DNA from: Oopsacas minuta
Taxonomy: Eukaryota; Porifera; Hexactinellida; Lyssacinosida; Leucopsacidae
Length of the DNA: 30,963 nucleotides
Reading direction: 5' to 3'
NCBI GenBank assembly: GCA_024704765.1
Contig: JAKMXF010000331.1
Coordinates: forward strand, 171,840 to 202,802
How positions within the stretch are numbered: position 1 is the first letter of the stretch; every line of letters starts with the position of its first letter. The notes beneath the pieces were generated by a model that did not search any database, was not told the origin of the DNA, and saw only the letters and a program-made list of their open reading frames with translations. Of the stretch, positions 1 through 9,000 are shown piece after piece. A program made the translations under genes and the position numbers.

Positions 1-402
1 TTTAATTTTAGTTAGCTACTTTTATACTTCTAGATGGATATGTATTTCCCCTTAGTTTGTGAGTAGTTGATACATGCATGAATGTGAATAATTATATGTA
101 AGAGCTAGGATCATAACTGATATTATCTTGGGCATTAATCTAAAACATCGAAACGTTGATTTATTTCAGATGGCTATCATGTAAGAAGACAAAAAGACAG
201 CCACTACCATAAAATAACAGGAAAAATTTAGGAAATACATAAAAATCGTTGACTTGTAGATGGAAAATAAAAAACTGGACATGCTGGAAAGAATCTGAAA
301 ACAGATTTGAATTCAGCATAAAAAAAACTAGCTTAGAAAATGTTAATCTAATACTTGATGAGAAAATGAAGTTAAATTTTGTTGACCTGTGATACTTGTA
401 TA
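1..402 (+). repeat. 3' end of a TIR element, second copy
   Basis: This stretch is the reverse complement of 8594-9000, with only a handful of substitutions and several homopolymer length differences seen by eye. In the 8.6-kb copy the matching segment starts just after the stop codon of the element's gene and runs to the element's outer end. The copy here therefore reads as the 3' untranslated part and terminus of an element whose gene would lie just left of the window. Similarity ends at about position 400, after a GTTGACCTGTG motif. No ORF is contained in it. Confidence 0.85.
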
Positions 403-944
403 TATTGTCTGTCAGTTTTCAAAGTTGCACAACGTACACATAAGTCTGTCATATGAGAGATGCACTTCTCTTTGTTCTATTAAAGATCCACTTGGTCACA
501 TTTGAATACATAATCACAATACAATTTTCGTTGATCGTAATAGTCCTTCATTGACGGACAGTTGACTCCTGCACGTAGTGCATCTCCTATAAAGAGATTC
601 CGCAATGGTATGGAAAATTCTTGAGGTCAATATTTTATTCAGTGAATTTTTATATCTTTTTTGGTAATTTATCACATTTACACATCTTTCTATAGAAAAT
701 TCATGGTAATGCTAGAGATTAGGTTGGAACATGTTGTTAGGGGTATTTAAGTGCGTAGAATCCGATTCTAACACTTTTACAGCCTGAGAGTTACAAATTG
801 ATATGATGTATCATATGATTAATCATGACTTCCCACCCTTTGGCATAATATTCAAAAGATGCTAGAAATTTCGTTTCAACAGTTAGACAGGGAAAATTGA
901 GCATGTGGATTCACATTTTGGCATTTTCAAATCTGTATCTACTA
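403..944. other. Non-coding stretch, no gene seen
   Basis: No open frame with recognisable protein content was found on either strand. A loose inverted match between GAGATGCAC near 470 and GTGCATCTC near 580 is present but short. A GATTAATCA motif near 817 recurs near 945. Confidence 0.5.
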
Positions 945-1060
945 ATGATTAATCAGGACGTCACTGTCTAAAAATCGAAAAAGTCTGATTTCATGACAAA
1001 ATTTTGAAAATTTCCATAACTAAATAACCGATTGTTATAAAACTTATACAAATTCATTGT
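945..1060 (-). repeat. Dispersed repeat, copy 1
   Basis: Read on the minus strand, this matches 22640-22735 on the plus strand. Both contain a shared GGAAATTTTCAAAATTT core followed by GTCATGAAAT and then GACGTC with CTGAT. The match runs for roughly 90-100 bases with scattered substitutions, so it is a repeat family member and not a chance motif. The family was not identified and nothing coding is in it. Confidence 0.6.
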
Positions 1061-1314
1061 TGTCTCAATAACTAACGACTCACAAAGTTGAACAAATCGG
1101 AGGAGGTTGGTCAAATGATCAGGTGAGTGGACCTAAAATTCCCTAACTTGAAAATATTGGACATAAATAAAATTAGTTAGAAGTCTATTATAATCATAGT
1201 TGCAAATATATCGTTGCGAATATTTTGAAATTCTACTTTTGGTGCAATAAATGTGTAATTGATACTGTTAAACACACGCTTTATCTCCAAAATATTTCCA
1301 GCTAACTAAATTCT

Positions 1315-1870
1315 TTCGAATTCTGGGCTGGCGGGTGCGAAATCGATAAATCGAGCTCTAGCACAGCATGTGAACATATCTTAGTTAAATATAACCGTTG
1401 AGAACACATTTATATTTCTGAATATGGTAATAGACCTCGGGGGGGGGGGGCACTTTAAACATTTTGATCGGCCTTGTAATGCTCTAGGTCGACGACTGTG
1501 ACATCACCATATAAAGAGATATCAATGTCTTCTACTGGTTCTATATGGATAAGATATGTTTACATGCCATGTGAGAGCCCCATTCTTGATTTCGCACCGA
1601 CAGCAAAGAATTCGGCCCACAATCTTGACCAACACGTCCATCCTTTGGATTGGAGGTCTTAAGGATATTGTAGGCCGAATTCCTGGCTGGCCGATGCCAA
1701 ATAAAAAAATTGGGCTCTAACACGACATGTAAACATATCTTAGTTAGAAATAATTGTTTACAAATACGTTGACATCTCTACATATGTTGATGCCACAGTG
1801 CGGAATATTGGGTCCATTTAGAATATTTTGAGCGGCATTATAGACCATGGATAGACGAAAATGTAAACTC
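1315..1870. repeat. Triplicated repeat: direct plus inverted copies
   Basis: A unit of roughly 130-190 bases occurs three times: plus orientation at about 1315-1500, minus orientation at about 1495-1625, and plus orientation at about 1665-1870. Shared landmarks are GAATTC followed by a GGCTGGC-like block, GGGCTCTAACAC-like, CATGTAAACATATCTTA, a TGATGTCACAGT-like block in the last two, and ATTTTGA.CGGC.TT.TA in the first and third. The middle copy is inverted with respect to both neighbours, so the second and third form a hairpin-prone pair. A run of 12 G (1439-1450) sits in the first copy. The short open frame across 1541-1723 is only a by-product of this repeat. Confidence 0.7.
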
Positions 1871-2029
1871 GCTTGGCTCACTCATATCGCATCCGATTGG
1901 TTTTAAATTTTCACACGTGTAGATAGGTAAGATCCTCAAAATATCATCCGAATTCGAGATCTAGAATTCTGCTTATCTAGCAGCCTAGACCCTTACCTAA
2001 TTATATCGAATATGCCGAATACGGATTTC

Positions 2030-2230
2030 ACACATTTGTATTAATCATATGTAAATTTATTGTTGTTTTTAGGAAAATAAAGTAAACAAATTAAACAAAT
2101 CTAAAATCAACGTAGAGCCTGCTCTTAACGCTAAAATGGGGTAAAAAGTACGCTGAATAAGAATTCACATTTTCATGTTTCTCATATGTAAATTTATTGG
2201 GTTTTTTATGAATATCGGTAAAAGATTTCT
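2030..2230 (+). repeat. Diverged direct repeat
   Basis: CATATGTAAATTTATTG occurs near 2048 and again near 2183, with weakly similar flanks (a TTCACA.TTT block precedes both). It is an imperfect direct repeat about 135 bases apart. No coding content was seen. Confidence 0.45.
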
Positions 2231-2367
2231 AAATAGTTGTAGATACTTGGTTTTAATGGCTCTATTAGAGTAATCGAGTACTCTGTATCCGAATTTCGCT
2301 ATTTAAAGCATGCCTAAATAATTTATAGTTCTTGTAAAATATCGAGGCACGAATGGCGAGCCCAATT

Positions 2368-2513
2368 AAGGGGTGTAACTACCTTTGAGGCAGAGGAGAC
2401 AGTTGCCACCTCGCTATCTCGGGCGATGCCTCATCTCCCTATTGTAATCGCCATCATGTTGAGGCAATGGCCATCATTGAGTCCTCGCTCTGGGATCTCT
2501 AGTTACGCCCTAG
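2368..2513. mobile_element. Possible short hAT-like MITE
   Basis: A block richer in G and C than its surroundings is bounded by AAGGGGTGTAACTA on the left and, as reverse complement, CTAGGGCGTAACTA on the right. These resemble the CAGGGGCGTAAC type of end common in hAT elements. The inside carries repeated GAGGCA.. and GGCGAT/ATCGCC motifs. No 8-bp target duplication is visible next to these ends, so the boundary or the class may be wrong. Confidence 0.4.
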
Positions 2514-3498
2514 TGTATCATCAACGCCCTCTGAAAAGACTCTACTAGATCCGATGCTATTACCTTTACTCATTTCCTTGATAAATAAGCTGGGATCGAA
2601 AAGCTTATGTGCAGAAATTATTGAAAACACAGTAAGGCAATTTCAGAAAAAGTTTCCTTCCTGTGTCTTCAAAGAGTGTATATGTCTAATAGCAAAAATA
2701 AAATTATGAGTCATAAATATGTATGTTTATAAAACTTTACTACTACTTTTTAACAAAATATGAATTAGTATGCAAGTCATCTGCGAATAAATTCCTGGTG
2801 AAAATACAAAAGTTAGAAGATTGATTTTGCTTCACTAATAGTATTTTATATCAATAGTAATTTATAGATAACTAAACATATCACAGGATCAATATTAATT
2901 TGAATATATAAGTGCATCTATGGTCCAAATATGTTTGTGACTGTCATTGCCTTGGTGTATAGAATGCTATGATATTACCAAATAATTTGTATATAGTAGA
3001 AAGGCTGTATAAAAAAAAACAGGATGACATTCAAACCACGCGAAATTTATGCTGTTAAATGCTATAGCGTGTACATCATAGTAGCAAATTGTTCATTTAG
3101 TTATAAAACTACCAAAATTTAGACATATATACATTAGCGTAATATAAACATTTTGGATATTGGGAATTTGAAATGGTACATATGTTGGCTATGGCAGATA
3201 TGCACAATTTTTCACCTCCAATAATAGTTTACAGTGTACTAGTAAATGCAATCGAAACTGATATTTCTTGTCGATTTTTTTCACCATTTTCACTCTAAGT
3301 TTACAACAGTTATCAGAGATAAATAGATTTTCCATCAGCATATTCCTAACATCTGTTTATTCTTATCATATTGTGCTGTAGTATTAGTCATTTTAACCAA
3401 TTCTACGTTATATCGAAGTTTACCGTATAGAAGAATATTTTTAGTAAATAATCAGATACAATTTCAAACTAATTGATATTAATTATTAGATAAAGAAT
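2514..3498. other. Intergenic, downstream of SEC61G
   Basis: AT-rich sequence with no recognisable coding content on either strand. It lies 3' of the SEC61G reading frame, so part of it is probably its 3' untranslated region. No canonical AATAAA was seen immediately after the stop on the minus strand. Confidence 0.5.
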
Positions 3499-3717
3499 TC
3501 ATCTTGAGCCAACCAATAGATTGATTATAGGTATATGGATTAATTTAACAAAATATCCAACAAATCCCATTATAGCAAATCCAGCTGCAGTAACCATAGC
3601 AACCATCAAGAATTCTTTCCTATCAGGTCTATTACAACGTTTTATCAATCGAATAGAATCCCTGGAAAATTGCTGCATGTAAGATGATGTGTCTGCCACA
3701 AAATGAGAAGGATCCAT
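3499..3717 (-). CDS. SEC61G: Protein transport protein Sec61 subunit gamma
   Basis: This is the small tail-anchored subunit of the Sec61 channel in the endoplasmic reticulum membrane, which with Sec61 alpha and beta moves nascent proteins across or into the membrane. The 72-residue frame fits the family's usual length of just under 70. A short variable N-terminus is followed by the family block [17 protein letters not shown] (about residues 20-36), the conserved cytosolic amphipathic region. A single hydrophobic membrane helix follows (about 38-62, with [19 protein letters not shown]), then a short C-terminus ending LLVGSR. The ATG chosen gives the expected N-terminus (MDPSHFV). The frame is uninterrupted, and a pyrimidine-rich stretch ending in TAG just upstream could be the acceptor of a 5' UTR intron. 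It could be an intact retrocopy, but lack of damage argues for a working gene. Confidence 0.93.
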   Translation of the reverse strand: MDPSHFVADTSSYMQQFSRDSIRLIKRCNRPDRKEFLMVAMVTAAGFAIMGFVGYFVKLIHIPIINLLVGSR

Positions 3718-4039
3718 TATAAATATTTATCTATCAAAGTAGAGAATAAAAAAAGGAAATGGTAACATAATCGGAATAACACAACCAAGCTTCAAAGAAA
3801 CCAAAAATTGAAAAATTAATTTAAATATATCACCAGGGGCCTTATTCACTAAACTATTCATACTTAAGGGGAAACGGACATTTGGTTCCCTAGACATTTC
3901 GTTGCCTAGATATTACGTTGCCAATTACGTATCCAATGCTCAAGAATTTTAATAAAAGTAATGAGAGAATATGTTAATTTAATGATCTTATAATTTGTAA
4001 TTTAAGACAAGGCGTGAAGTATTAATGTAAAATATGTGT

Positions 4040-5464
4040 AATGTTCATATTAGAAATCAAATTTATGCGCCATTCCTCTTAGATATGTTAGAATCTCTCT
4101 ATTCTCGTAGTCTTCAACTAGTCTCAGGATTCTGAGATTTCTAGATTTACTGTGGTTTGAAGTTCTTGACACTTCGCCAGTCTAGCATCTGACTAGAGTT
4201 GCCTCCGGTAGAGATTACTCACGTTGTAGGTGCATTAAGAGCTTTACAAAACTTGGGTGTGAACAAGTGATTCTTGATTTAAAGGCATTATGCCATCCTT
4301 TGACTGAATTGTTTGTTCGGAGTAATCTGGATTTTACTCGTGTAAACATATTCCAAATTCCAAATTCGAATTGGAAAGCGTGGTATTCGTCTACTTTGAT
4401 CTTCACGTCCCTTTCCGAAGTAATTAACTTCAAAATATTCAGCTACCTCTTTACCTGATTCCGAAAATTACCCATCAATATTGTGAAGCAATCAATGACT
4501 TCAAATTCCGGCACAAAAGCTAGACTAATAACATCATTTTTATTGCAAATTCCTCATCTTCGAGATATAGTGTAGCCAACCCTATCGACTGTATTTGACG
4601 ATAAATGCTCTGCGACAGATGAAAAAAACAACCAGATATAACAGCTAAGAAATTTTATCCTACAGTATTGATTGAAGCTTTTTCGAAATCTACCATAATG
4701 GATGACGGATCTAATTCAGGTTCGATCTCTTTTAATATTTTGAGTAGTTCATCGCATGTAGATTGAAACTTGTTTAACATCAGTGCATATATGCATGGAA
4801 TGATGTATCCATCTTTCTAGTAATGAATTGTGTATAGCTGGAAAAATTGAATGGGAGCAGCTTTGAATGTACCATTTGAATACCAATTACTTGTGTCCCG
4901 TAAAAGGCTGAGCATTTGATGAGTGCCAAATACTAGCAGTCTGTTGGTTTCATGTATGCCTGAATCATATAGCAAGAATTGCTGTCCTTTTGAGGTTAAT
5001 TTATATATTTCAGGGATTATAATTTCCGTAGCCGTAGCAGAGTTATCAAAATTCTCACCACTGGATCTGGTGCGACGGATTGTCAGTTTTATTAAATTAA
5101 ATTTTGGTAATGCTGCTATAGTTGACTCATTCATTGATCCTAATCCACTAGCAAGTATGGACCTGGTACTGGTTCCAGAATTCAATGCGCGCTCTTTCAT
5201 TTGAGTGAAACCTTTAATCATCTCACCTCGCACAGGATTTGCTCCATGGGTGTGAGATGAGTAGATATCAGATCTGCTCTCAGGTTTTATCACAACTCCC
5301 TCTTTAGTAGAAATACGGGCTTTACAGGTTGCACGTTTTTCACAGTGCCAATGTAAGTACGGATAACAAGACTTAGTTAGAATATATAAAAAACCATCTA
5401 TGTAAGCCTTTTCTTTGCCTCTACTTGATTTCAGAATTTCAATCACAACATTTGGAGTGGCCAT
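4040..5464 (-). pseudogene. FLYWCH-domain MULE transposase, broken
   Basis: From the ATG at 5464 the protein opens with a FLYWCH zinc finger (FLY at residues 25-27, W39, C41, C47, H71, H73). An N-terminal transposase block follows with LYDSG and FGT motifs near 166-181, then the start of the MULE core. The first catalytic Asp of the family's DGTFK motif reads NGTFK (N197). The frame stops at residue 216, but the same protein continues in frame: IIPCIYAL, then MVDFEKA (second Asp), then GCFFHLSQ, and after a frameshift LRTNNSVKGWHNAF near 4300 and LVEDYENREILTYLRG near 4090. At least three internal stops and one frameshift were seen. Known MULE transposases cut and insert DNA; this copy should be inactive. 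Terminal repeats were not found. Confidence 0.85.
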
Positions 5465-5925
5465 GGGAATTGTAGTGCATATAAAATTCCATGTGCTACG
5501 TTCTATTTATACAATGTAATCAATTTACGCAATTTGATACCTTAGAACAAAATTAATTTGTTCCGAAAAGAACTATAACCTGTCAACAATAGGCTAGGCC
5601 GTGAACTACGTAATATAAGGACTGGAAACAGTAATAAAAAGCTGGACCATGGATGAACTACAGGTGCATTTGTTTTTGCTATTTATTATTACCTGTGAAC
5701 TTTAAATAATAAAAGTACCTATTTTAATTGAATATCGACTCTGAAATTGGACCAGGGATGAGATAGAAGTCATTTAAATAAAGTATGTCATTATAATAGC
5801 ATATCATTGCTTAAAACTGAAATAATAACATAATAATAGGTCTAAAACAACATGAATAAAGAAATAGGAAACCAAAATCATCACAAAACTGTTAAGTGAT
5901 TTAGTAGCAGGAACTAATATGTCTT
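5465..5925. other. Intergenic between two transposase remnants
   Basis: No coding content was seen. A motif resembling TGGACCA.GGATGA occurs near 5643 and again near 5750. It may hold the outer parts of the two neighbouring transposons, but their ends were not identified. Confidence 0.4.
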
Positions 5926-7646
5926 CTAAATAAATCTAAATTTCTTCAATTTCCGGGAATCATTCTTACTACAAGAAGTGATTTCAGAGTTGACATTCCG
6001 AACTTTATTAGCTAGTTTACAATTAGTACATACACTAAGGATCTTCCTAAGGATAGTCCAACCAGAAGTACCACAGCCCTTACAATTATCTCCCCAATGC
6101 TGGCTAAAATTATCAACCAACATATTTTCAGTCAGCTGAATTAATACCTTTCTTGATGGCGAGGAATAGAAGTGTTTCCTAAGAGTTTCATTCTCATCAA
6201 TCTTGATAAATATTTTCCATAATAGAACAATTTATTCAATTACTATTTCTGAAGGCCATTTCAGAGAACCACGATCAATGTACCTTGTAAGGTCATATTT
6301 AATAGTGTCTGTAATCTCAATATCTTGGTTCTCAGTTAGTTGCTGACTACAAAGATGGCAAGTGGCAGTTTTAAGATAAGAGTATACAGCGTAACCACCA
6401 ATAAATACAATTGATTGGAGAACATGAAGGTCGAGGTCAATAGAATTTAGATCATGTAACAATTCAGCATACTTATCGCAAGATATATTTGTGAGTTCAT
6501 CTGAAGTTGGAGAAAATGTGTTGATAAATTGTTTTAGGGTAAATTCACTTTTGCTTCGTTGTGATGAAAATTAACTTAAGAATACTTGACAAATTTAAGC
6601 GACGTTGACTCTCTAATATTTGAGAATAGGTGATATGATACTGAGCACCACTCATCATTCGATATAGACCAAATTGGTGTTCAATAGGGTCATTCTGAAG
6701 TCGAGAGCTTGGAACATACTCATATCCACAATTCTGAGTTAGGTGTGAAACGATCTACGGGAGAACTATACAAGAATGACGAAAACTTATTAAGGTTTGT
6801 GGACTAAGTTTCCCACCCCTACCAGTTGTTGAACTCCATCGCTCAAGCTATTCAGAAACTAATTCAAGATACACAAAATGCCAATCTTAGTCTGTGAGAG
6901 GCCTGGAATACTCATCATTCAAGCGGACGTGTTTGAAAGGCGTGTTTATGTTGAAGATTTTCCAAACCTTACTAATTACATCGACAAAGTTAGAAGTGTC
7001 ATTTGCTGAATCTGGGTGCAAGTCACATTGAATTTTAATAACTGCACAAGTTGAATCATTGAATATGCGAAGAGCTAGATTAACATTTTGACGTTCTAGA
7101 CTTGTAGGCCAACACGCCTTGGAACTAAGTCTGTGAGCTTGCTTGACAGTAGAATGCTGTTCACTTTTGTACAACAATCAGATATTATTAAACTTTGCCT
7201 CATTCTGGTTGGTAGTAGAAGTAGGGAGTAAAGAATAGATATGCATATCTGGATATATAAAAGTAAGATCAGAGTCCTTTAGGTTTAGCCAATTGTTTCT
7301 TATTGACTTGATAATATGTACGAAATCAAACATTATATAAAGGTTTCTCTCAGGACAAGCTGGATGTGGAACAACAGGAAGTAATGTCTTTTGGTCGGAG
7401 GAATATAATATGAATAAATGTACATTCAATGAGAAGTTGTCTGTCACGAGTACTTAAACGAATAAACCACACTTTTCAATATCAAAGATTACAGAGTTAA
7501 CAATTGGGTGTAGTTCTTCAGCGGTAGAAAAGGTTGAGGGAAACAACTTAACAACTTGTGACCATTTTTTGGATAAACTAGAGATCATCAAGGCAAAACC
7601 TTTTTAGTCGGAGTAGTAGGATCAATCTCACCAACCACCTTCCCGC

Positions 7647-7708
7647 CTAAACAACATAATATGAAAAGTTAGACTACCATAATTAGAAATTATATTACCA
7701 TTTATTAC
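7647..7708 (-). other. 62-bp intron in P-like transposase copy 1
   Basis: On the minus strand the donor is CAAG|GTAATAAA and the acceptor TTGTTTAG|GCGGGAAG. Removing it joins ISYQ to GGKVVGE, which restores the block that is continuous in the second copy (FSYTGGRILG near 29270). The junction falls inside a Gly codon. Confidence 0.8.
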
Positions 7709-7942
7709 CTTGATAGGAAATATCAAATGAAACGTGGATCTCGTCCATATTGAGGGCAACATGTCGATTCCTCTTAGAAAAATCTACTGTTAAGTTCTTA
7801 AGTATATGGAAATATTCACTATCTAACCCAATGCAAGACGATAATGCACGAAGTGATCAGTTGTTGGAAGAAATAGACAATCCAATGATTGAAAAAACAG
7901 ATAGCAAGCAGGTGAGATCAAATGTGCTTTCAAGGCGATTGC

Positions 7943-8002
7943 CTAGAATTAGTAAAAAGGTAAAAAAGAAAGAAAATAGATAAGAAATGTAGAAACACTA
8001 AC
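7943..8002 (-). other. 60-bp intron in P-like transposase copy 1
   Basis: On the minus strand the donor is ACTCAG|GTTAGTG and the acceptor is a pyrimidine-rich tract ending TTCTAG|GCAATCG. Splicing joins NVVTQ to AIALKAHLIS without shifting frame, matching the unbroken NVVTMVLALKSHLIS of the second copy near 29510. Confidence 0.78.
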
Positions 8003-8593
8003 CTGAGTAACTACGTTATACCTCCTTTTGGTTGGTGAAACTAATGAGTTTTCAAGCTGACAAGTAATGATCTGTAGGAGGGGTAACAAAGTAGTTCCCT
8101 TTACATCATGCTCAGTTATTTCTGTATTTTCTAATATTGAGATTGATTATTGCAATTTAGTGACCGCCTCTTTGATATTTTCTAGAACAAAACTGGGTTC
8201 AAATAACTCAGGATTAGTGTAGTTTAGAATATCACCACTTAAGATTTCAATTTGTCGTATATCGGTTAATCGACTGAGACTCAAAGGAATATGGTGTTGG
8301 CAACAAACTACTGAAACTGTTAAATCTGAATGAATTGATAAGGTAGATAGAATATGTAGAGACTGATGGCGAATTCAAGCTGCATGATCTCTAAGGTATT
8401 ACTAGAGGAATACCAGATCGCCCAATCTTGGATAAGGTGTAACTCTGGCAACTTAAATTTAAGATCCTCAAAATTCCCCAAACAGAAGTGTAATGGATCT
8501 TGCGGATCTTGTATAATGGCATCGTGAAGAGCTTTAGCAAAGTTTTCCTCATCCTTAGATTCAAGATTTAAAAGTTTGCTATTCGACCAGTTG

Positions 8594-9000
8594 TATTCAA
8601 GTATAACACAGGTAAACAAAATTTAACTTCATTTTCTCATCAAGTATTAGACTAACATTTTCTAAGCTAGTTTTTTTTATGCTGAATTCAAATCTGTTTT
8701 CAGATTCTTTCCAGCATGTCCAGTTTTTTATTTTCCATCTACAAGTCAACGATTTTTATGTATTTCCTAAATTTTTCCTGTTATTTTATGGTAGTGGCTG
8801 TCTTTTTGTCTTCTTACATGATAGCCATCTGAAATAAATCAACGTTTTTTTTTCGATGTTTTTAGATTAATGCCAAGATAATATCAGTTATGATCCTAGC
8901 TCTTACATATAATTATTCACATTCATGCATGTATCAACTACTCACAAACTAAGGGGAAATACATATCCATCTAGAAGTATAAAGGTAGCTAACTAAATTA
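8594..9000 (-). repeat. 3' end of TIR element, inverted match to window start
   Basis: This segment follows the stop codon of the element's gene and is the inverted partner of 1-402. Differences are mostly homopolymer lengths (for example nine A against three A near 8846-8854) plus a few substitutions. Its outermost part, about 8598-8725, also resembles the opposite end of the element in reverse orientation, so it contains the left terminal inverted repeat. Confidence 0.85.

Larger units (their letters stand above)
5926..8593 (-). pseudogene. P-element/THAP9-like transposase, copy 1, broken
   Basis: Read from high to low coordinates, the order fits a P-element-type transposase. It starts inside the coiled or linker region (LKFKLPELHL near 8450), then KRRYNVVTQ, an RNase H-like start with NMDEIHV (first Asp near 7740), GGKVVGE and VTDNFSLN (second Asp, near 7445). 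A GTP-binding insertion follows with VPHPACPERNLYIMFDFVHI, then ERQNVNLALRIFND, SFRHSCIV and NDPIEHQFGLYRMM (acidic residue closing the site). The C-terminal part is FIGGYAVYSYL, then CKGCGTSGWTI. Two short introns are visible (7943-8002 and 7647-7708). Damage includes in-frame stops (for example TGA 7178-7180), frameshifts near 7600 and 7840, and loss of the whole THAP end, cut off at the border with the neighbouring TIR element. It cannot make a full protein. Confidence 0.88.

Noticed and set aside
1439-1450. Run of 12 G as a possible G-quadruplex
   Set aside because: A single run without further G tracts nearby; more likely a homopolymer tract or sequencing artefact.
1541-1723. 60-codon minus-strand frame
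   Set aside because: It crosses the middle and third copies of the triplicated repeat and has no protein motif.
4715-4735. GGTTCGATCTC, like a tRNA T-loop
   Set aside because: It lies inside the broken MULE gene, and no cloverleaf arms could be built around it.
4923-5204. 93-codon plus-strand open frame
   Set aside because: It lies opposite the FLYWCH/MULE coding sequence, which explains the lack of stops; it has no motif of its own.
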